Part shown: piece after piece, positions 7,934-17,521 of the stretch | Position numbering within the stretch: the first letter of the stretch is position 1 | How the letters are laid out: every line of letters begins with the position of its first letter | Assembly: GCF_013369485.1 (NCBI RefSeq) | Contig: NZ_JABWEB010000005.1 | Span: 124,001-188,000, forward strand | Origin: Massilia sp. BJB1822 | Lineage (GTDB): Bacteria; Pseudomonadota; Gammaproteobacteria; Burkholderiales; Burkholderiaceae_D | Direction of reading: 5' to 3' | DNA: 64,000 nt | Program-made: the position numbers and the translations under genes | Notes under the pieces: model-generated | What the model saw: only the letters and a program-made list of their open reading frames with translations | Database searches by the model: none | Told to the model about the DNA's origin: nothing

Positions 7934-9136
7934 ATGACGACTCTCTTTTCGACTCCATTCCCACGGGTGGCGGGTAGCGCGATTGTCCTGGCGGTAGCGG
8001 CGCTGGCTGCCGGTTGCGGCAAGTCCGACGCCCAAGGCGGCGCCGATGCCGCCGCCCAGATGCCGCCGGCGGAAGTGGGCGTGTACACCGTGGCCCCGGC
8101 CGCCCTGAACATCACCACCGAGCTGCCGGGCCGCACCGCCGCCTTCCAGGTGGCTGAAGTGCGTCCGCAGGTCGGCGGCCTGGTGCAAAAGCGCCTGTTC
8201 ACCGAAGGCACCGACGTGAAGGCCGGCGCCGCCCTGTACCAGATCGACCCGGCCCCGTTCCAGGCCAGCTTCAATTCCGCCAAGGCCAGCCTGGCCAAGG
8301 CCAAGGCCAATCTGATGACCAGCGGCCCGAAAGTGGCGCGCTACAAGGATCTGCTGGCGATCGAAGGCGTCAGCCGCCAGGACTATGACGATGCCGTGGC
8401 CCTGCACGAGCAGGCCAAGGCCGAAGTGGAAGCGGCAACGGCCGCGCTGGAAACGGCGCGCATCAATCTGAGCTACACCACGGTGGCGGCGCCGATCGGC
8501 GGCCGCATCGCCCGTTCCAGCGTGACGCCGGGCGCCCTGGTGACGGCCGGCCAGGCCAATGCCCTGACCACGGTGCAGCAGCTTGACCCGATCTATGTCG
8601 ACGTGACCCAGTCCAGCGAAGAATTGCTGCGCCTGAAAAAGCAGATGGATGGCGGCAGCCTGAAAAAAGAGGGCAGCCAGCCGCGCGTGACCCTGATCCT
8701 GGCCGACGGCAGCAAATACGCCGAAGCGGGCAAGCTGCAGTTCTCGGAAGTGAGCGTCGATCCGGGCACCGGCAACGTGACCCTGCGCGCCCTGTTCCCC
8801 AACCCGAAACACGATCTGCTGCCCGGCATGTTCGTGCGCGCCGTGCTGGAAAACGGCGTCGATGAAAAAGCCATCGCCGTGCCGATGCAGGGCATCACGC
8901 GCAACCAGCGCGGCGAAGCCACGGCCCTGGTGCTGAACAAGGAAGGCAAGGTTGAACAGCGCACGCTGAGCACCGGCGGCACTTTCGGCGACAAATGGCT
9001 GGTGAAAACCGGCCTGGCCGCAGGCGACCGCGTGATCGTCGAAGGCGTGCAGAAAGTGCAGCCTGGCGCGCCAGCCACCGTCGCCAAGAAAGCGGCAGCA
9101 ACGGCGGCAGCGGAACCTGCCAAGGCAGCGCACTAA
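7934..9136 (+). CDS. RND efflux periplasmic adaptor lipoprotein (AcrA/MexA family)
   Basis: The 400-residue membrane fusion protein has a lipobox LAAGC with Cys28, so it should be a lipoprotein anchored in the inner membrane. It then shows the order of the family: beta-barrel start (NITTELPGRTAAF), lipoyl half (VRPQVGGLVQKRLF), a coiled-coil hairpin at about residues 110-180 (FQASFNSAKASLAKAKANL ... EVEAATAALETARINLSY), second lipoyl half (TTVAAPIGGRI), and C-terminal barrel (DPGTGNVTLRALFPNP, LLPGMFVRAVL). The Ala/Lys-rich tail is variable. It bridges the inner-membrane pump and the outer-membrane channel encoded next. AAAAGGCAAGAT precedes the ATG. It is the first gene of the operon and lies downstream of the TetR-type operator. 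Confidence 0.93.
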   Translation: MTTLFSTPFPRVAGSAIVLAVAALAAGCGKSDAQGGADAAAQMPPAEVGVYTVAPAALNITTELPGRTAAFQVAEVRPQVGGLVQKRLFTEGTDVKAGAALYQIDPAPFQASFNSAKASLAKAKANLMTSGPKVARYKDLLAIEGVSRQDYDDAVALHEQAKAEVEAATAALETARINLSYTTVAAPIGGRIARSSVTPGALVTAGQANALTTVQQLDPIYVDVTQSSEELLRLKKQMDGGSLKKEGSQPRVTLILADGSKYAEAGKLQFSEVSVDPGTGNVTLRALFPNPKHDLLPGMFVRAVLENGVDEKAIAVPMQGITRNQRGEATALVLNKEGKVEQRTLSTGGTFGDKWLVKTGLAAGDRVIVEGVQKVQPGAPATVAKKAAATAAAEPAKAAH

Positions 9137-9152
9137 TCCCGGAGAAGAATAA

Positions 9153-12100
9153 ATGGCTCGTTTCTTTATTGATCGCCCCATCTTTGCGTGGGTGATCGCA
9201 ATCGTAATCATGCTGGGCGGGGTGATGGCCATCATGGGCCTGCCGGTGTCGCAGTATCCGGACATCGCGCCGCCGTCGATCAGCATTGCCGGCTCCTATC
9301 CAGGCGCCTCGGCCAAGACGGTGGAAGACGCCGTGACCCAGGTCATCGAACAGAAGATGAAGGGCATCGACGGTCTGCGCTATATGTCCTCGACCAGCGA
9401 TTCGACCGGCGGCATCAGCATCAAGCTGACCTTCCGCAACGGCACCAATCCGGACATCGCCCAGGTGCAGGTGCAGAACAAGCTGCAGCTGGCGACCCCG
9501 CTGCTGCCGGCCGCCGTCACCCAGCAGGGTCTGGTGGTGTCGAAAGCCACCGATAACTTCCTGGTGGTGCTGGGCTTCGTCTCCGAAGACGGCAAGATGA
9601 ACCAGGACGACCTGAGCGACTATGTGGCCGCCAGCGTGGTCGACTCGCTGGCCCGCGTGCAGGGCGTGGGCGAGGTGATCCAGTTCGGTTCCCAGTACGC
9701 GATGCGCATCTGGCTCGACCCGGCCAAGCTGCACAGCTACCAGCTGACTCCTGCCGACGTGGCCAATGCCATCCGCGCGCAGAATACCGAAGTGTCGGCC
9801 GGTGAGCTGGGCGGCGCGCCTTCCGTGCCGGGCCAGCAACTGAACGCCACCGTCACGGCGCAAAGCCGCCTGCAGACGCCCGAGCAGTTCGGCGCCATCC
9901 TGCTGAAGACCGCCGCCAGCGGCGCGACCGTGCACCTGAGCGACGTGGCCACCATGGCGCTGGGCGCCGAGAACTACAACTTCGTGGCGCGCTTCAACGG
10001 CAAGCCGGCCGCCGGTATCGCCATCAAGCTGGCCACCGGCGCCAATGCGCTGCAGACGGCCAAGCTGGTGCAGGAACGCGTCGACCAGATGAGCCCCCAG
10101 TTCCCGAAAGGCATGAAGGCCGTGGTGGCTTTCGACACCACGCCTTTTGTCAAGATCTCGATCCAGGAAGTGGTGAAAACCCTGGTTGAAGCGGTGATCC
10201 TGGTCTTCCTGGTGATGTACCTGTTCCTGCAAAACTTCCGCGCCACCCTGATCCCGACCATGGCCGTGCCGGTCGTGCTGCTGGGTACTTTCGGCGTGCT
10301 GTCCGCGCTGGGCTATTCGATCAACACCCTGACCATGTTCGCCATGGTGCTGGCCATCGGCCTGCTGGTGGACGACGCCATCGTGGTGGTGGAAAACGTC
10401 GAGCGCGTGATGACGGAAGAGGGCTTGCCGCCCAAGGAAGCGACGCGCAAATCCATGGGCCAGATCACTGGCGCCCTGGTGGGCATCGCCCTGGTGCTGT
10501 CCGCTGTGTTCGTGCCGATGGCCTTCTTCGGCGGCTCCACCGGCGTGATTTACCGCCAGTTCTCGATCACCATCGTGTCCTCCATGGTGCTGTCGGTGAT
10601 CGTGGCGATGGTGTTTACCCCAGCGCTGTGCTCGACCTTCCTGAAACCGGTGGAAAAAGGCCACCATATGGCGACCACCGGCTTCTTCGGCTGGTTCAAC
10701 CGCACCTTTGAGCGCAGCAGCATCGGCTACCAGGGCTGGGTCGGCTCCATGATCAAGCGCAGCGGCCGTTCCATGGCCATGTATGCGGCGCTGGTGCTGG
10801 TGCTGGGCGTGGTCTTCATGCGCCTGCCGACCTCCTTCCTGCCGGACGAAGACCAGGGCGTGCTGTTTGCCCAGATCCAGCTGCCGACGGGTGCTACCCA
10901 GCAGCGCACGCTGAACGTGATCGAGAAGGTTGAGCATCACTTCATGGAAGACGAGAAAAAGGCCGTGTCCTCCATCTTCACCGTGGCTGGCTTCAGCTTC
11001 GGCGGCAATGGCCAGAACACCGGTATCGCTTTCGTCAAGCTGAAGGATTGGGAAGAGCGCAAGGGCGCCGACCTGCGCGTGGACCAGGTGGCCGGCCGCG
11101 CCATGGCCTCGCTGTCGCAGATCCGCGATGCCATGGTCTTCGCCTTCGCCCCGCCAGCCGTGCTGGAACTGGGCAATGCCAGCGGTTTCGACCTGCAGCT
11201 GCAGGACCGCGCCGGCCTCGGCGCCGCCAAATTGATGGAAGCGCGCAACCAGCTGCTCGGCATGGCTGCGCAGAATCCGAAGCTGATGGCGGTGCGCCCC
11301 AACGGCCAGGAAGATACGCCGCAGTACAAGATCACTGTCGACCAGCAGAAGGCCACGGCCCTGGGTCTGTCCATCGCCGAGGTGAACGATGTGCTGAGCA
11401 CGGGCTGGGGCAGCTCCTACGTCAACGACTTCGTCGACCGCGGCCGCGTGAAGAAGGTGTTCATGCAGGGCCAGGCCGATTCGCGCATGCGTCCGGAAGA
11501 CATGGACAAATGGTTCGTGCGCAATGTGCGTGGCGAGATGGTGCCGTTCTCCGCCTTCACCACCGGCGAGTGGATCCACGCTTCGCCGCGCCTGGAACGC
11601 TATAACGGCGTGTCTTCGATGCAGATCCTGGGCATGCCGGCGCCTGGCGTGAGCTCGGGCGTGGCCATGGCCGAAATCGAGAAGATGGCGGCCCAGCTGC
11701 CGGCCGGCATCGGCCTGGAATGGAGCGGCCTGTCGCTGGAAGAGCGCGACTCCGGTTCGCAGACCACCACCCTGTATGCGTTGTCGCTGCTGATCGTGTT
11801 CCTGTGCCTGGCCGCGCTGTATGAAAGCTGGTCGGTGCCGTTCTCCGTGATGCTGGTGGTGCCGCTGGGCGTGATCGGCACGGTGCTGGCCACCTGGGGC
11901 ATGCATATGTCGAACGACGTCTACTTCCAGGTCGGCCTGCTGACCGTGGTCGGTCTGTCGGCCAAGAACGCGATCCTGATCGTGGAATTCGCCAAGGAGC
12001 TGCAAGAGAAGGGCGTTGAGCTGCGTGAAGCGACGCTGCAGGCAGTGCGCATGCGTCTGCGTCCGATCCTGATGACCTCCATCGCCTTCGGCCTCGGCGT

Positions 12101-12290
12101 GCTGCCGCTGGCCCTCGCCAACGGCGCCGGTTCCGGCAGCCAGAACGCGATCGGCGTTGGCGTGCTGGGCGGCATGCTGACGGCCACCTTCCTCGGCATC
12201 TTCTTTGTGCCGGTGTTCTTCGTGCTGGTGCGCAGCATGTTTGCCTCGCGCAGCAAGGCCGCGCCAGCCCCTGTTTTGGAAGCTGAATGA
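9153..12290 (+). CDS. RND multidrug efflux inner-membrane transporter (AcrB/MexB type, HAE1)
   Basis: At 1045 residues this is the full length for hydrophobe/amphiphile efflux-1 pumps. It begins [14 protein letters not shown], the conserved N-terminus of AcrB homologues. The proton-relay residues are present: the two adjacent Asp in [17 protein letters not shown] (TM4) and Lys in [17 protein letters not shown] (TM10). Two large periplasmic loops lie between TM1-2 and TM7-8, as in trimeric RND pumps. It should expel drugs, dyes, solvents or bile-like compounds in exchange for protons. It follows the adaptor by 16 bases and overlaps the outer-membrane channel gene by 4 bases. Specificity cannot be read from sequence. 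Confidence 0.95.
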   Translation: MARFFIDRPIFAWVIAIVIMLGGVMAIMGLPVSQYPDIAPPSISIAGSYPGASAKTVEDAVTQVIEQKMKGIDGLRYMSSTSDSTGGISIKLTFRNGTNPDIAQVQVQNKLQLATPLLPAAVTQQGLVVSKATDNFLVVLGFVSEDGKMNQDDLSDYVAASVVDSLARVQGVGEVIQFGSQYAMRIWLDPAKLHSYQLTPADVANAIRAQNTEVSAGELGGAPSVPGQQLNATVTAQSRLQTPEQFGAILLKTAASGATVHLSDVATMALGAENYNFVARFNGKPAAGIAIKLATGANALQTAKLVQERVDQMSPQFPKGMKAVVAFDTTPFVKISIQEVVKTLVEAVILVFLVMYLFLQNFRATLIPTMAVPVVLLGTFGVLSALGYSINTLTMFAMVLAIGLLVDDAIVVVENVERVMTEEGLPPKEATRKSMGQITGALVGIALVLSAVFVPMAFFGGSTGVIYRQFSITIVSSMVLSVIVAMVFTPALCSTFLKPVEKGHHMATTGFFGWFNRTFERSSIGYQGWVGSMIKRSGRSMAMYAALVLVLGVVFMRLPTSFLPDEDQGVLFAQIQLPTGATQQRTLNVIEKVEHHFMEDEKKAVSSIFTVAGFSFGGNGQNTGIAFVKLKDWEERKGADLRVDQVAGRAMASLSQIRDAMVFAFAPPAVLELGNASGFDLQLQDRAGLGAAKLMEARNQLLGMAAQNPKLMAVRPNGQEDTPQYKITVDQQKATALGLSIAEVNDVLSTGWGSSYVNDFVDRGRVKKVFMQGQADSRMRPEDMDKWFVRNVRGEMVPFSAFTTGEWIHASPRLERYNGVSSMQILGMPAPGVSSGVAMAEIEKMAAQLPAGIGLEWSGLSLEERDSGSQTTTLYALSLLIVFLCLAALYESWSVPFSVMLVVPLGVIGTVLATWGMHMSNDVYFQVGLLTVVGLSAKNAILIVEFAKELQEKGVELREATLQAVRMRLRPILMTSIAFGLGVLPLALANGAGSGSQNAIGVGVLGGMLTATFLGIFFVPVFFVLVRSMFASRSKAAPAPVLEAE

Positions 12291-13702
12291 TGATGAAAAA
12301 GACGATAATGACCCTGGCCGCGCTGGCGCTGCTGAGCGGCTGCAGCCTGGCCCCGGTGTACGAACGCCCGGCCGCCCCGGTGGCCCAGGCCTGGCCGCAA
12401 GGCGATGCCTACAAGCCGGCCGCCAGCAGCGAAAGCCGCGCCGCCGCCAATATCGAGTGGCGCGAGTTCTTCGCCGACGACAAGCTGCGCCAGGTGATTG
12501 AGCTGGCGCTGAAGAACAACCGCGACCTGCGCGTCTCGACCCTGAACATCGAGAAGGCGCGTGCCCAGTACGGCATCGAACGTTCGGCCCTGCTGCCGAA
12601 AGTCTCGGTGGCCGGCGGCCAGAACGCCACCCGTACCGCCAACAATATGACGCCGGGCGGCGAAGGCGAGATCCAGCGCCAATATACCGGCGGCCTGGCC
12701 CTGGCGGCCTATGAGCTGGACTTCTTCGGCAAGCTGCGCAATCTGTCGGAAAGCGCCCAGCAGCAGTATCTGGGCACGGTGGAAGCGCGCCGCGCCCAGC
12801 AGATCACGCTGGTGTCGGAAGTGGCCAACGCCTGGCTCACGCTGGCGGCCGACCGCGAACACCTGCGCCTGGCGCAGGACACGCTGAAGAACCAGCAGAT
12901 CAGCTATGAATTGAGCAAACGCCGTTTCGAGGCGGGCGCCACCTCCGGTCTGGACATGTATGAAGCCCAGACCAGCGTGGAAGCGGCCCGCAACGATATG
13001 GCCCTGTACACCGCCCAGGTAGCGGCAGGCGAAAACGCGCTTGCCCTGCTGGTCGGTTCCTCCTTGCCGGCGGACTTGCAGCCGTCCGGCGCGCTGGACG
13101 CGGTGACGCGCCTGGCGGAATTGCCGGAAGGCTTGCCCTCGGACGTGCTGCAGCGCCGTCCCGACGTGCTGGAGGCGGAACGTAGCCTGCAGGCAGCCAA
13201 TGCCAATATCGGCGTGGCGCGCGCCGCCTTCTTCCCCAGCATCTCGCTGACGGCGTCGGCGGGCAGCGCGAGCAGCGCCTTGTCCGGCCTGTTCAAGGCC
13301 GGTTCCGGCACCTGGAGCTTCATGCCCCAGCTGAATCTGCCGATCTTCGACGGCGGCGCCAACCGCGCCCGCCTCGACATCGCCAAGGCCGACCGCGACA
13401 TCGCCGTGGCGCGCTACGAGAAGTCGATCCAGTCGGCCTTCCGCGAAGTGGCGGACGCCCTGGCCCAGCGCGGCACGCTGGACGAGCGCCTGACATCGCA
13501 GACGGCGCTGGCCCAGGCTTCGGAAAAGAGCTACCGCATCCACGAGGCGCGCTACCGCAAGGGCACGGATTCCTATCTGAACGCCCTGGTGTCGCAGCGT
13601 GCCCTGTATTCGGCCCAGCAAGGCTTGATTAACGCGCGTTTGGCAAAAGCCTCTAATCAAGTCACCCTGTACAAGGTGCTGGGTGGCGGCTGGCAAGGAT
13701 AA
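12287..13702 (+). CDS. RND efflux outer-membrane factor lipoprotein (NodT/OprM family)
   Basis: The 471-residue protein begins with three consecutive Met codons, has a lipobox LLSGC (Cys19), then the family start [13 protein letters not shown]. Two homologous repeats of the OMF channel are visible: the first around [19 protein letters not shown], the second around [21 protein letters not shown], each leading into beta segments and long helices. It forms the trimeric TolC-like duct for the pump. The ATG overlaps the stop of the transporter gene, implying translational coupling. The operon then continues to the TetR gene. Confidence 0.93.
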   Translation: MMMKKTIMTLAALALLSGCSLAPVYERPAAPVAQAWPQGDAYKPAASSESRAAANIEWREFFADDKLRQVIELALKNNRDLRVSTLNIEKARAQYGIERSALLPKVSVAGGQNATRTANNMTPGGEGEIQRQYTGGLALAAYELDFFGKLRNLSESAQQQYLGTVEARRAQQITLVSEVANAWLTLAADREHLRLAQDTLKNQQISYELSKRRFEAGATSGLDMYEAQTSVEAARNDMALYTAQVAAGENALALLVGSSLPADLQPSGALDAVTRLAELPEGLPSDVLQRRPDVLEAERSLQAANANIGVARAAFFPSISLTASAGSASSALSGLFKAGSGTWSFMPQLNLPIFDGGANRARLDIAKADRDIAVARYEKSIQSAFREVADALAQRGTLDERLTSQTALAQASEKSYRIHEARYRKGTDSYLNALVSQRALYSAQQGLINARLAKASNQVTLYKVLGGGWQG

Positions 13703-13741
13703 AATAATGTCTTCAAGCTTATTTAATTGCCAGATGACGCC

Positions 13742-14353
13742 ATGAGTAGCACAGAAAAACGACATTACAACCCGGCGCGCGCGCAGCAGCGCCGCGAGCA
13801 GGTACTGGAAGCGGCGGCGCAGTGTTTTGCGCGCCGCGGCTTCCACGCTGCCAGCATGGCCGAGATTTCCAAGGTGGCCGGGATGAGCGCCGGCCATATC
13901 TACAACTACTTCTCGGGCAAGGATGAAATCATCAGTGCCTTTATCGAGCTCGATACCGAGCGGGTAGGGGAGCTGCTGGGGGAGCTGGGCCAGGCCGAGG
14001 ATCCCCTGCAGGAGATGGTGGAAACCACGCGCGAGCATGTGGACGAGAGCCTGGATCCAGCCAACTGGAAGCTGTATCTGGAAATCAGTGCGGAGGCTTC
14101 GCGCAACGAGAAGATCGCGCTGCGCGTGCAGGAAGGCGACCGCGTCTCACGCGAGCAGTTCGGCGGCTTGCTCAGGCGCTGCCGTGAGGCGCGAGGCCTG
14201 AGCACCGATGACGCCACGATCGACGGCCGCATGGAAATCATCATCGCCATGTACCAGGGCTTGCCCCTGCGCCTGCTGCATAATCCGGAGCTGGACCGGG
14301 ATGCGCTGAGCGAGTCCTTCAAGGTGGCCCTGAGAGCGCTGTTGTTCAGTTAA
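13742..14353 (+). CDS. TetR/AcrR-family repressor of the RND operon
   Basis: An upstream TTG at 13727 is in frame, but ATG 13742 gives a normal TetR N-terminus (203 residues). The DNA-binding helix-turn-helix spans about residues 15-60: ILEAA-like VLEAAAQCFARRGF, SMAEISKVAGMSAGHIYNYFSGKDEI. The C-terminal two-thirds are the helical ligand-binding and dimer domain, without identifiable ligand residues. It follows the outer-membrane factor gene by 39 bases in the same direction with no terminator between, so it probably lies in the operon it controls. The 20-bp dyad in the operon promoter (7877-7896) is its likely target. This would form a negative feedback loop induced by a pump substrate. Confidence 0.88.
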   Translation: MSSTEKRHYNPARAQQRREQVLEAAAQCFARRGFHAASMAEISKVAGMSAGHIYNYFSGKDEIISAFIELDTERVGELLGELGQAEDPLQEMVETTREHVDESLDPANWKLYLEISAEASRNEKIALRVQEGDRVSREQFGGLLRRCREARGLSTDDATIDGRMEIIIAMYQGLPLRLLHNPELDRDALSESFKVALRALLFS

Positions 14354-14383
14354 ACTGGGTGTTTTGGTTTGACAGGACTCGCT

Positions 14384-15091
14384 ATGAGCAACTTCGTTTT
14401 CCCGCCGCAGCAGGCCGTCGGCCTGCCGGTGGCGGGCAGCGCGGCGCTGTTTCCGGTGCGCCGCGTCTACTGCGTGGGCCGCAACTATGCCGGCCATGCG
14501 CGCGAAATGGGTTCCGATCCGGAGCGCGAACCGCCATTCTTCTTCTGCAAACCCAACGACGCGCGCGCCATCGTGCCGGTGGCAGCCGGCGCCACGGCTG
14601 AACTGCCGTATCCGCCGCAGACCGCGAATTATCATTACGAATGCGAGCTGGTGGTGGCAATCGGCAAGGGCGGCAGCGATATCGCCGTGGCCGACGCGGC
14701 GGCGCATATCTTCGGGTATGCCGTGGGCTTCGACATGACGCGGCGCGACCTGCAGTTCAAGATGCGCGACAGCGGACGTCCATGGGAAATCGGCAAGGCC
14801 TTCGATTTTTCCGCACCAATCGGCCTTTTGCATCGCGTGGAAGACGCTGGCGATATCGGCCAGGCCGCCATCACGCTGGACGTGGACGGCGCGCGCAAGC
14901 AGTCCAGCCATATCAGCCATCTGATCTGGTCCATTAGCGAAACCATCGCCAATCTCTCGACCCTGTTCCGGCTGGAGCCGGGCGACCTGATTTTCAGCGG
15001 CACGCCGGAAGGCGTGGGCGCCGTCATGCCGGGCCAGACCCTGGTGGGCAGCATCGATGGCCTGAGCAGCCTGACGGTGAAAATCGTTTAA
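14384..15091 (+). CDS. Fumarylacetoacetate hydrolase-family protein (fumarylpyruvate hydrolase/acylpyruvase type)
   Basis: ATG 14384 is preceded by AGGA at six bases, so I prefer it to the in-frame TTG at 14369; the product has 235 residues. It carries the FAH fold signatures: YCVGRNYAGHAREMG, FFFCKPNDA, the metal-ligand Glu in YECELVVAIGKGG, Asp in GYAVGFDMTRRDLQ, and the C-terminal DLIFSGTPEGVGAV. This short single-domain type cleaves C-C bonds in acylpyruvates, for example fumarylpyruvate in the gentisate pathway. No other aromatic-degradation gene is nearby, so the physiological substrate is unclear. It is convergent with the sirtuin gene, 5 bases away. Confidence 0.87.
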   Translation: MSNFVFPPQQAVGLPVAGSAALFPVRRVYCVGRNYAGHAREMGSDPEREPPFFFCKPNDARAIVPVAAGATAELPYPPQTANYHYECELVVAIGKGGSDIAVADAAAHIFGYAVGFDMTRRDLQFKMRDSGRPWEIGKAFDFSAPIGLLHRVEDAGDIGQAAITLDVDGARKQSSHISHLIWSISETIANLSTLFRLEPGDLIFSGTPEGVGAVMPGQTLVGSIDGLSSLTVKIV

Positions 15092-15096
15092 ATCGT

Positions 15097-15939
15097 TTAT
15101 TCCGTTGCGGACAGCGCGTACCCGATGGCCAGCAGGCCTTCGAGCGCGCCGGCCGCCAGTCCCACGTCGCGCCGGTCGGCCACCTCCGGCTCGCGCGGAT
15201 TGATGCGGATCAGGCGTCCGCCATGGCTATGCAGGACATGCTGGCTGAAATGGCGCACCGAAGGCACAGCCGTTCCGGCGCCCAGCTCGATCACCAGCGG
15301 GTGCTGCACCCGCTCCAGCCAGGATTGCAGGCGTCCAGCCTGCGCCGCGCTGCGGCGTTCGATCCAGTCCCAGTCGCTGAACATCAGGATATTCGGCCGC
15401 GCCAGCCCGCCGCAATGCGGGCAGACCGGCGCCGCGTTGAGCAGGCGGCAGGCGTCCGCATCCACCTGCGGCGCGAAGGCGTCGGCCTCCCAGATCGCCT
15501 GGCTGCAGGAGTCCAGGCATTGCAGATGGTGGATGGAACCGTGGCATTCGTAGATGCGCTGCGCATCGAATCCGGCTTTCTGAAACTGCCCGTCGACATT
15601 GCTGGTGAAGACGGCGCAGCCCTGCGGCATGCGTTCAGCCCAAGCGCGCAGCAGGCCAAAACCTGCGTGCGGCACGGTGCTGCGGTATAGTGCCAGGCGG
15701 TGGCCGTAAAAGCCCCAGGCCAGCGCTGGATCCTGCTCGAAAGTGCGGGGTGAGGCGGCGCTGGCGAAGTCCATGCGCGCCCGTCCCAGCGCAGGATAGG
15801 CCTGCCAGAAACCGCTGTTGCCGCGGAAATCGGGCAGGCCGGAATCGACGCCCATGCCGGCGCCGGCGGCCACGATCAGGCCATCGGCTTGTTGAATCAG
15901 TTCGGCGGCGCGCGCCAGCAATACGGGGGAAAGGGACAT
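15097..15939 (-). CDS. Sir2-family NAD-dependent protein deacylase
   Basis: The start was set at ATG 15939 (280 residues); the open frame continues to a TTG at 15966 but neither has a clear Shine-Dalgarno. NAD-binding motifs are GAGMGVDSGLPDFRG (residues about 25-40) and TSNVDGQF, with the catalytic His in ECHGSIHHLQC. Two cysteine pairs, in CLDSC and CPHCGG, form the structural zinc site; ELGAGTAVPSVR closes the Rossmann fold. The pattern GMGVDSG replaces the common GISAESG, a variant seen in a proteobacterial subgroup. It should remove acyl groups from lysines using NAD. It is divergent from the tRNA-Pro gene. Confidence 0.88.
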   Translation of the reverse strand: MSLSPVLLARAAELIQQADGLIVAAGAGMGVDSGLPDFRGNSGFWQAYPALGRARMDFASAASPRTFEQDPALAWGFYGHRLALYRSTVPHAGFGLLRAWAERMPQGCAVFTSNVDGQFQKAGFDAQRIYECHGSIHHLQCLDSCSQAIWEADAFAPQVDADACRLLNAAPVCPHCGGLARPNILMFSDWDWIERRSAAQAGRLQSWLERVQHPLVIELGAGTAVPSVRHFSQHVLHSHGGRLIRINPREPEVADRRDVGLAAGALEGLLAIGYALSATE

Positions 15940-15982
15940 GAAATGCGCAAAAAACAGGCAATTCAATAAGTGTGCAGCAAGT

Positions 15983-16013
15983 ATGACAAAAATTCAAATC
16001 TCTCTGTTATAAT
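15983..16013 (+). promoter_or_regulatory. Promoter of tRNA-Pro
   Basis: A perfect -10 TATAAT stands at 16008-16013. An ATGACA hexamer at 15983-15988 can serve as -35, with a long 19-base spacer. The predicted start of transcription is a few bases before the mature tRNA 5' end. Confidence 0.6.
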
Positions 16014-16024
16014 TCGCAGCTCGT

Positions 16025-16101
16025 CGGGGCGTAGCGCAGCCTGGTAGCGTACCTGCATGGGGTGCAGGGGGTCGGAAGTTCGAATCTTCTCGCCCCGACC
16101 A
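16025..16101 (+). tRNA. tRNA-Pro (GGG)
   Basis: The acceptor arm CGGGGCG (16025-16031) pairs with CGCCCCG (16091-16097), followed by a discriminator and encoded ACCA end (16098-16101). The anticodon stem CCTGC/GCAGG encloses loop ATGGGGT, giving anticodon GGG (Pro). The T arm contains the usual GTTCGAAT. The D arm (GCGCAGCCTGGTAGCGT) is normal. Confidence 0.97.
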
Positions 16102-16117
16102 TTAGATTCAATGAGAG

Positions 16118-16144
16118 AGGCCAATCTTCGGATTGGCCTTTTTC
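16118..16144 (+). terminator. Terminator of tRNA-Pro
   Basis: AGGCCAATC, UUCG-type tetraloop (TTCG, 16127-16130), GATTGGCCT, then TTTTC. It lies 17 bases after the tRNA and stops just before the convergent coiled-coil gene. Confidence 0.93.
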
Positions 16145-16152
16145 ATTTGCGG

Positions 16153-16647
16153 CTACAGAAGATTGTTGATCCGCGCCACCATGGCCAGCAGCGACATAAA
16201 GCTGGTAAAGATAATCCCCAGCAGCCAGCGCATATAGGTGGCCATTTCCCGGCGCATTTCCTGCATTTCGCTGCGGTGTTCCGCACGCATCTCGGCGATT
16301 GCGCTGTGCAGCTCGGTCCTCAAGCTGTCAATCGAGCTGTGCAATTCGGCCCTCAAACTGTCAATCGAGCTGTGCAGCTCGGTTCTCAAGCCGTCAATCG
16401 AGCCGTGCAGTTCGGTTCTCAAACCGTCAATCGAGCTGTGCAGCTCCACCCTTAACTCTGTCACTGCGTTATCCACCCTGGCGTTTACACTGCGGAAGCC
16501 TTCGCGCATATCCAGTTGCATTTGGTCGATGACTTTGACGAGCTGTTCCATGGTGGTTTCCAGGCGCGTGAGGCGGGCCTCGGTTTTCTCAGCTTCGGTG
16601 GCGGGGTGGGGTTTGTCAAGCTGAGGAATAGGGGTATTGCTGTTCAT
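16153..16647 (-). CDS. Coiled-coil membrane protein with hendecad repeats
   Basis: A 164-residue protein: a charged N-terminus (MNSNTPIPQLDKP, then KTEARLTRLETTMEQL), a long heptad/hendecad coiled coil, and one C-terminal membrane helix (MRWLLGIIFTSFMSLLAMVARINNLL). Residues 68-122 hold five tandem 11-residue units on the pattern ELHSSIDGLRT. Repeats of 11 suit a right-handed coiled coil. The related gene at 17522-17839 has the same ends but no repeats. Topology suggests a tail-anchored protein with the coil in the cytoplasm. GAGGGAGG precedes the ATG. Function is unknown; it recalls DUF1640-like coiled-coil proteins. Confidence 0.8.
   Translation of the reverse strand: MNSNTPIPQLDKPHPATEAEKTEARLTRLETTMEQLVKVIDQMQLDMREGFRSVNARVDNAVTELRVELHSSIDGLRTELHGSIDGLRTELHSSIDSLRAELHSSIDSLRTELHSAIAEMRAEHRSEMQEMRREMATYMRWLLGIIFTSFMSLLAMVARINNLL
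16282..16446 (-). repeat. Five tandem 33-bp repeats inside the coiled-coil gene
   Basis: Codons 68-122 of the gene repeat an 11-residue unit (ELHSSIDGLRT, ELHGSIDGLRT, ELHSSIDSLRA, ELHSSIDSLRT, ELHSAIAEMRA). At DNA level the 33-bp units (for example AGCTGTGCAATTCGG/CAGCTCGGTTCTCAA patterns on the plus strand) are near-identical, suggesting slippage or recombination. Confidence 0.9.
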
Positions 16648-16779
16648 GGCGGCCTCCCTCGGACGATGATCAGCCTATCTTCCTCCTTGATGGGAATGGC
16701 TGTTTGCGCTGGCGCAGAGTGCGGGCGTTTGTGGTTTGGCGCATAATTCCTGGACTAAGCAAATTGCGAGGCCTGAACG

Positions 16780-17520
16780 ATGAGAATTGCAGCCATTTCC
16801 GATATTCACGGCAATCTGGGCGCACTCGATGCGGTGCTTGCCGATATCGCGCGGCGCGGTGTGGACGTGACGGTGAATCTGGGCGATATCCTGTCCGGCC
16901 CCTTGCAGCCGCGCGAAACGGCCGACCGCCTGATGGCACTGAACCTGCCCACTATCGCCGGCAACCATGAGCGCCAGGTGCTGGAGCACGATCCGGCGCG
17001 CATGGGCGCATCCGACCTGTATGCCCACCAGCAGTTGCGCCCTGAGCAGCGCGCCTGGATCGCCCAACTGCCGGCGTCCCTGCGTCTGGCCGACGATGTG
17101 CTGCTGGTGCATGGCACGCCGACTTCCGACCTGGTGTACTTCATGGAGACGGTGACGGAAGCGGGCCAGCGCGCCGCTACATATGAAGAGGTCATCGAGC
17201 GTGCCGGCACGGCCCAGGCCTCGCTGATTCTGTGTGGTCATACCCATGTGCCGCGCGCCGTGCAGTTGGACGATGGCCGGCTGATCGTCAACCCCGGCAG
17301 CGTTGGCCTGCAGGCGTATGAGGACGAACATCCTTTCCCGCACAAGGCAGAAAACGGCACGCCGCATGCGCGTTACGCGATCGTTGAGCGCAAGGGCAAA
17401 GGCTGGACGGTGGAGCAGTATGCAGTGGCTTACGACTGGGATGCCGCCAGCACGCTGGCCGCGCGCAAGGGACGTAAGGAATGGGCGTTTGCGCTGAAGA
17501 CGGGGCGCATGCCGGTTTGA
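16780..17520 (+). CDS. Calcineurin-like metallophosphoesterase
   Basis: The 246-residue protein has all metallophosphoesterase motifs: SDIHGNLGAL at residue 7, NLGDILSGP at about 36, AGNHERQ at about 62, LVHGTPTSD at about 108, and CGHTHVPRA at about 150, followed by NPGSVGLQAY. These residues bind the two metals of the active site. This single-domain YfcE/MJ0936-like type commonly acts on phosphodiesters or phosphoproteins; its true substrate is unknown. It stands alone between two minus-strand members of one coiled-coil family (16153-16647 and 17522-17839), the second being convergent and only 1 base away. Confidence 0.9.
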   Translation: MRIAAISDIHGNLGALDAVLADIARRGVDVTVNLGDILSGPLQPRETADRLMALNLPTIAGNHERQVLEHDPARMGASDLYAHQQLRPEQRAWIAQLPASLRLADDVLLVHGTPTSDLVYFMETVTEAGQRAATYEEVIERAGTAQASLILCGHTHVPRAVQLDDGRLIVNPGSVGLQAYEDEHPFPHKAENGTPHARYAIVERKGKGWTVEQYAVAYDWDAASTLAARKGRKEWAFALKTGRMPV

Positions 17521-17521
17521 T

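Noticed and set aside
8895..12005. A 1036-codon open frame on the minus strand
   Set aside because: It lies antisense to the RND transporter. The translation is His/Gln/Arg-rich with no domain, as expected for the mirror frame of a GC-rich gene; the plus-strand AcrB homologue is certain.
13727..13741. TTG start for the TetR gene
   Set aside because: No Shine-Dalgarno and it would add only five atypical residues; ATG 13742 gives the normal start.
16025..16101. tRNA-Pro as an integration site
   Set aside because: No duplicate of the tRNA 3' end and no integrase was seen in the window, so there is no evidence of an integrated element here.
16282..16446. A possible CRISPR-like direct-repeat array
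   Set aside because: The 33-bp units are contiguous without spacers and stay in frame as 11-residue coiled-coil repeats, so they are coding repeats.
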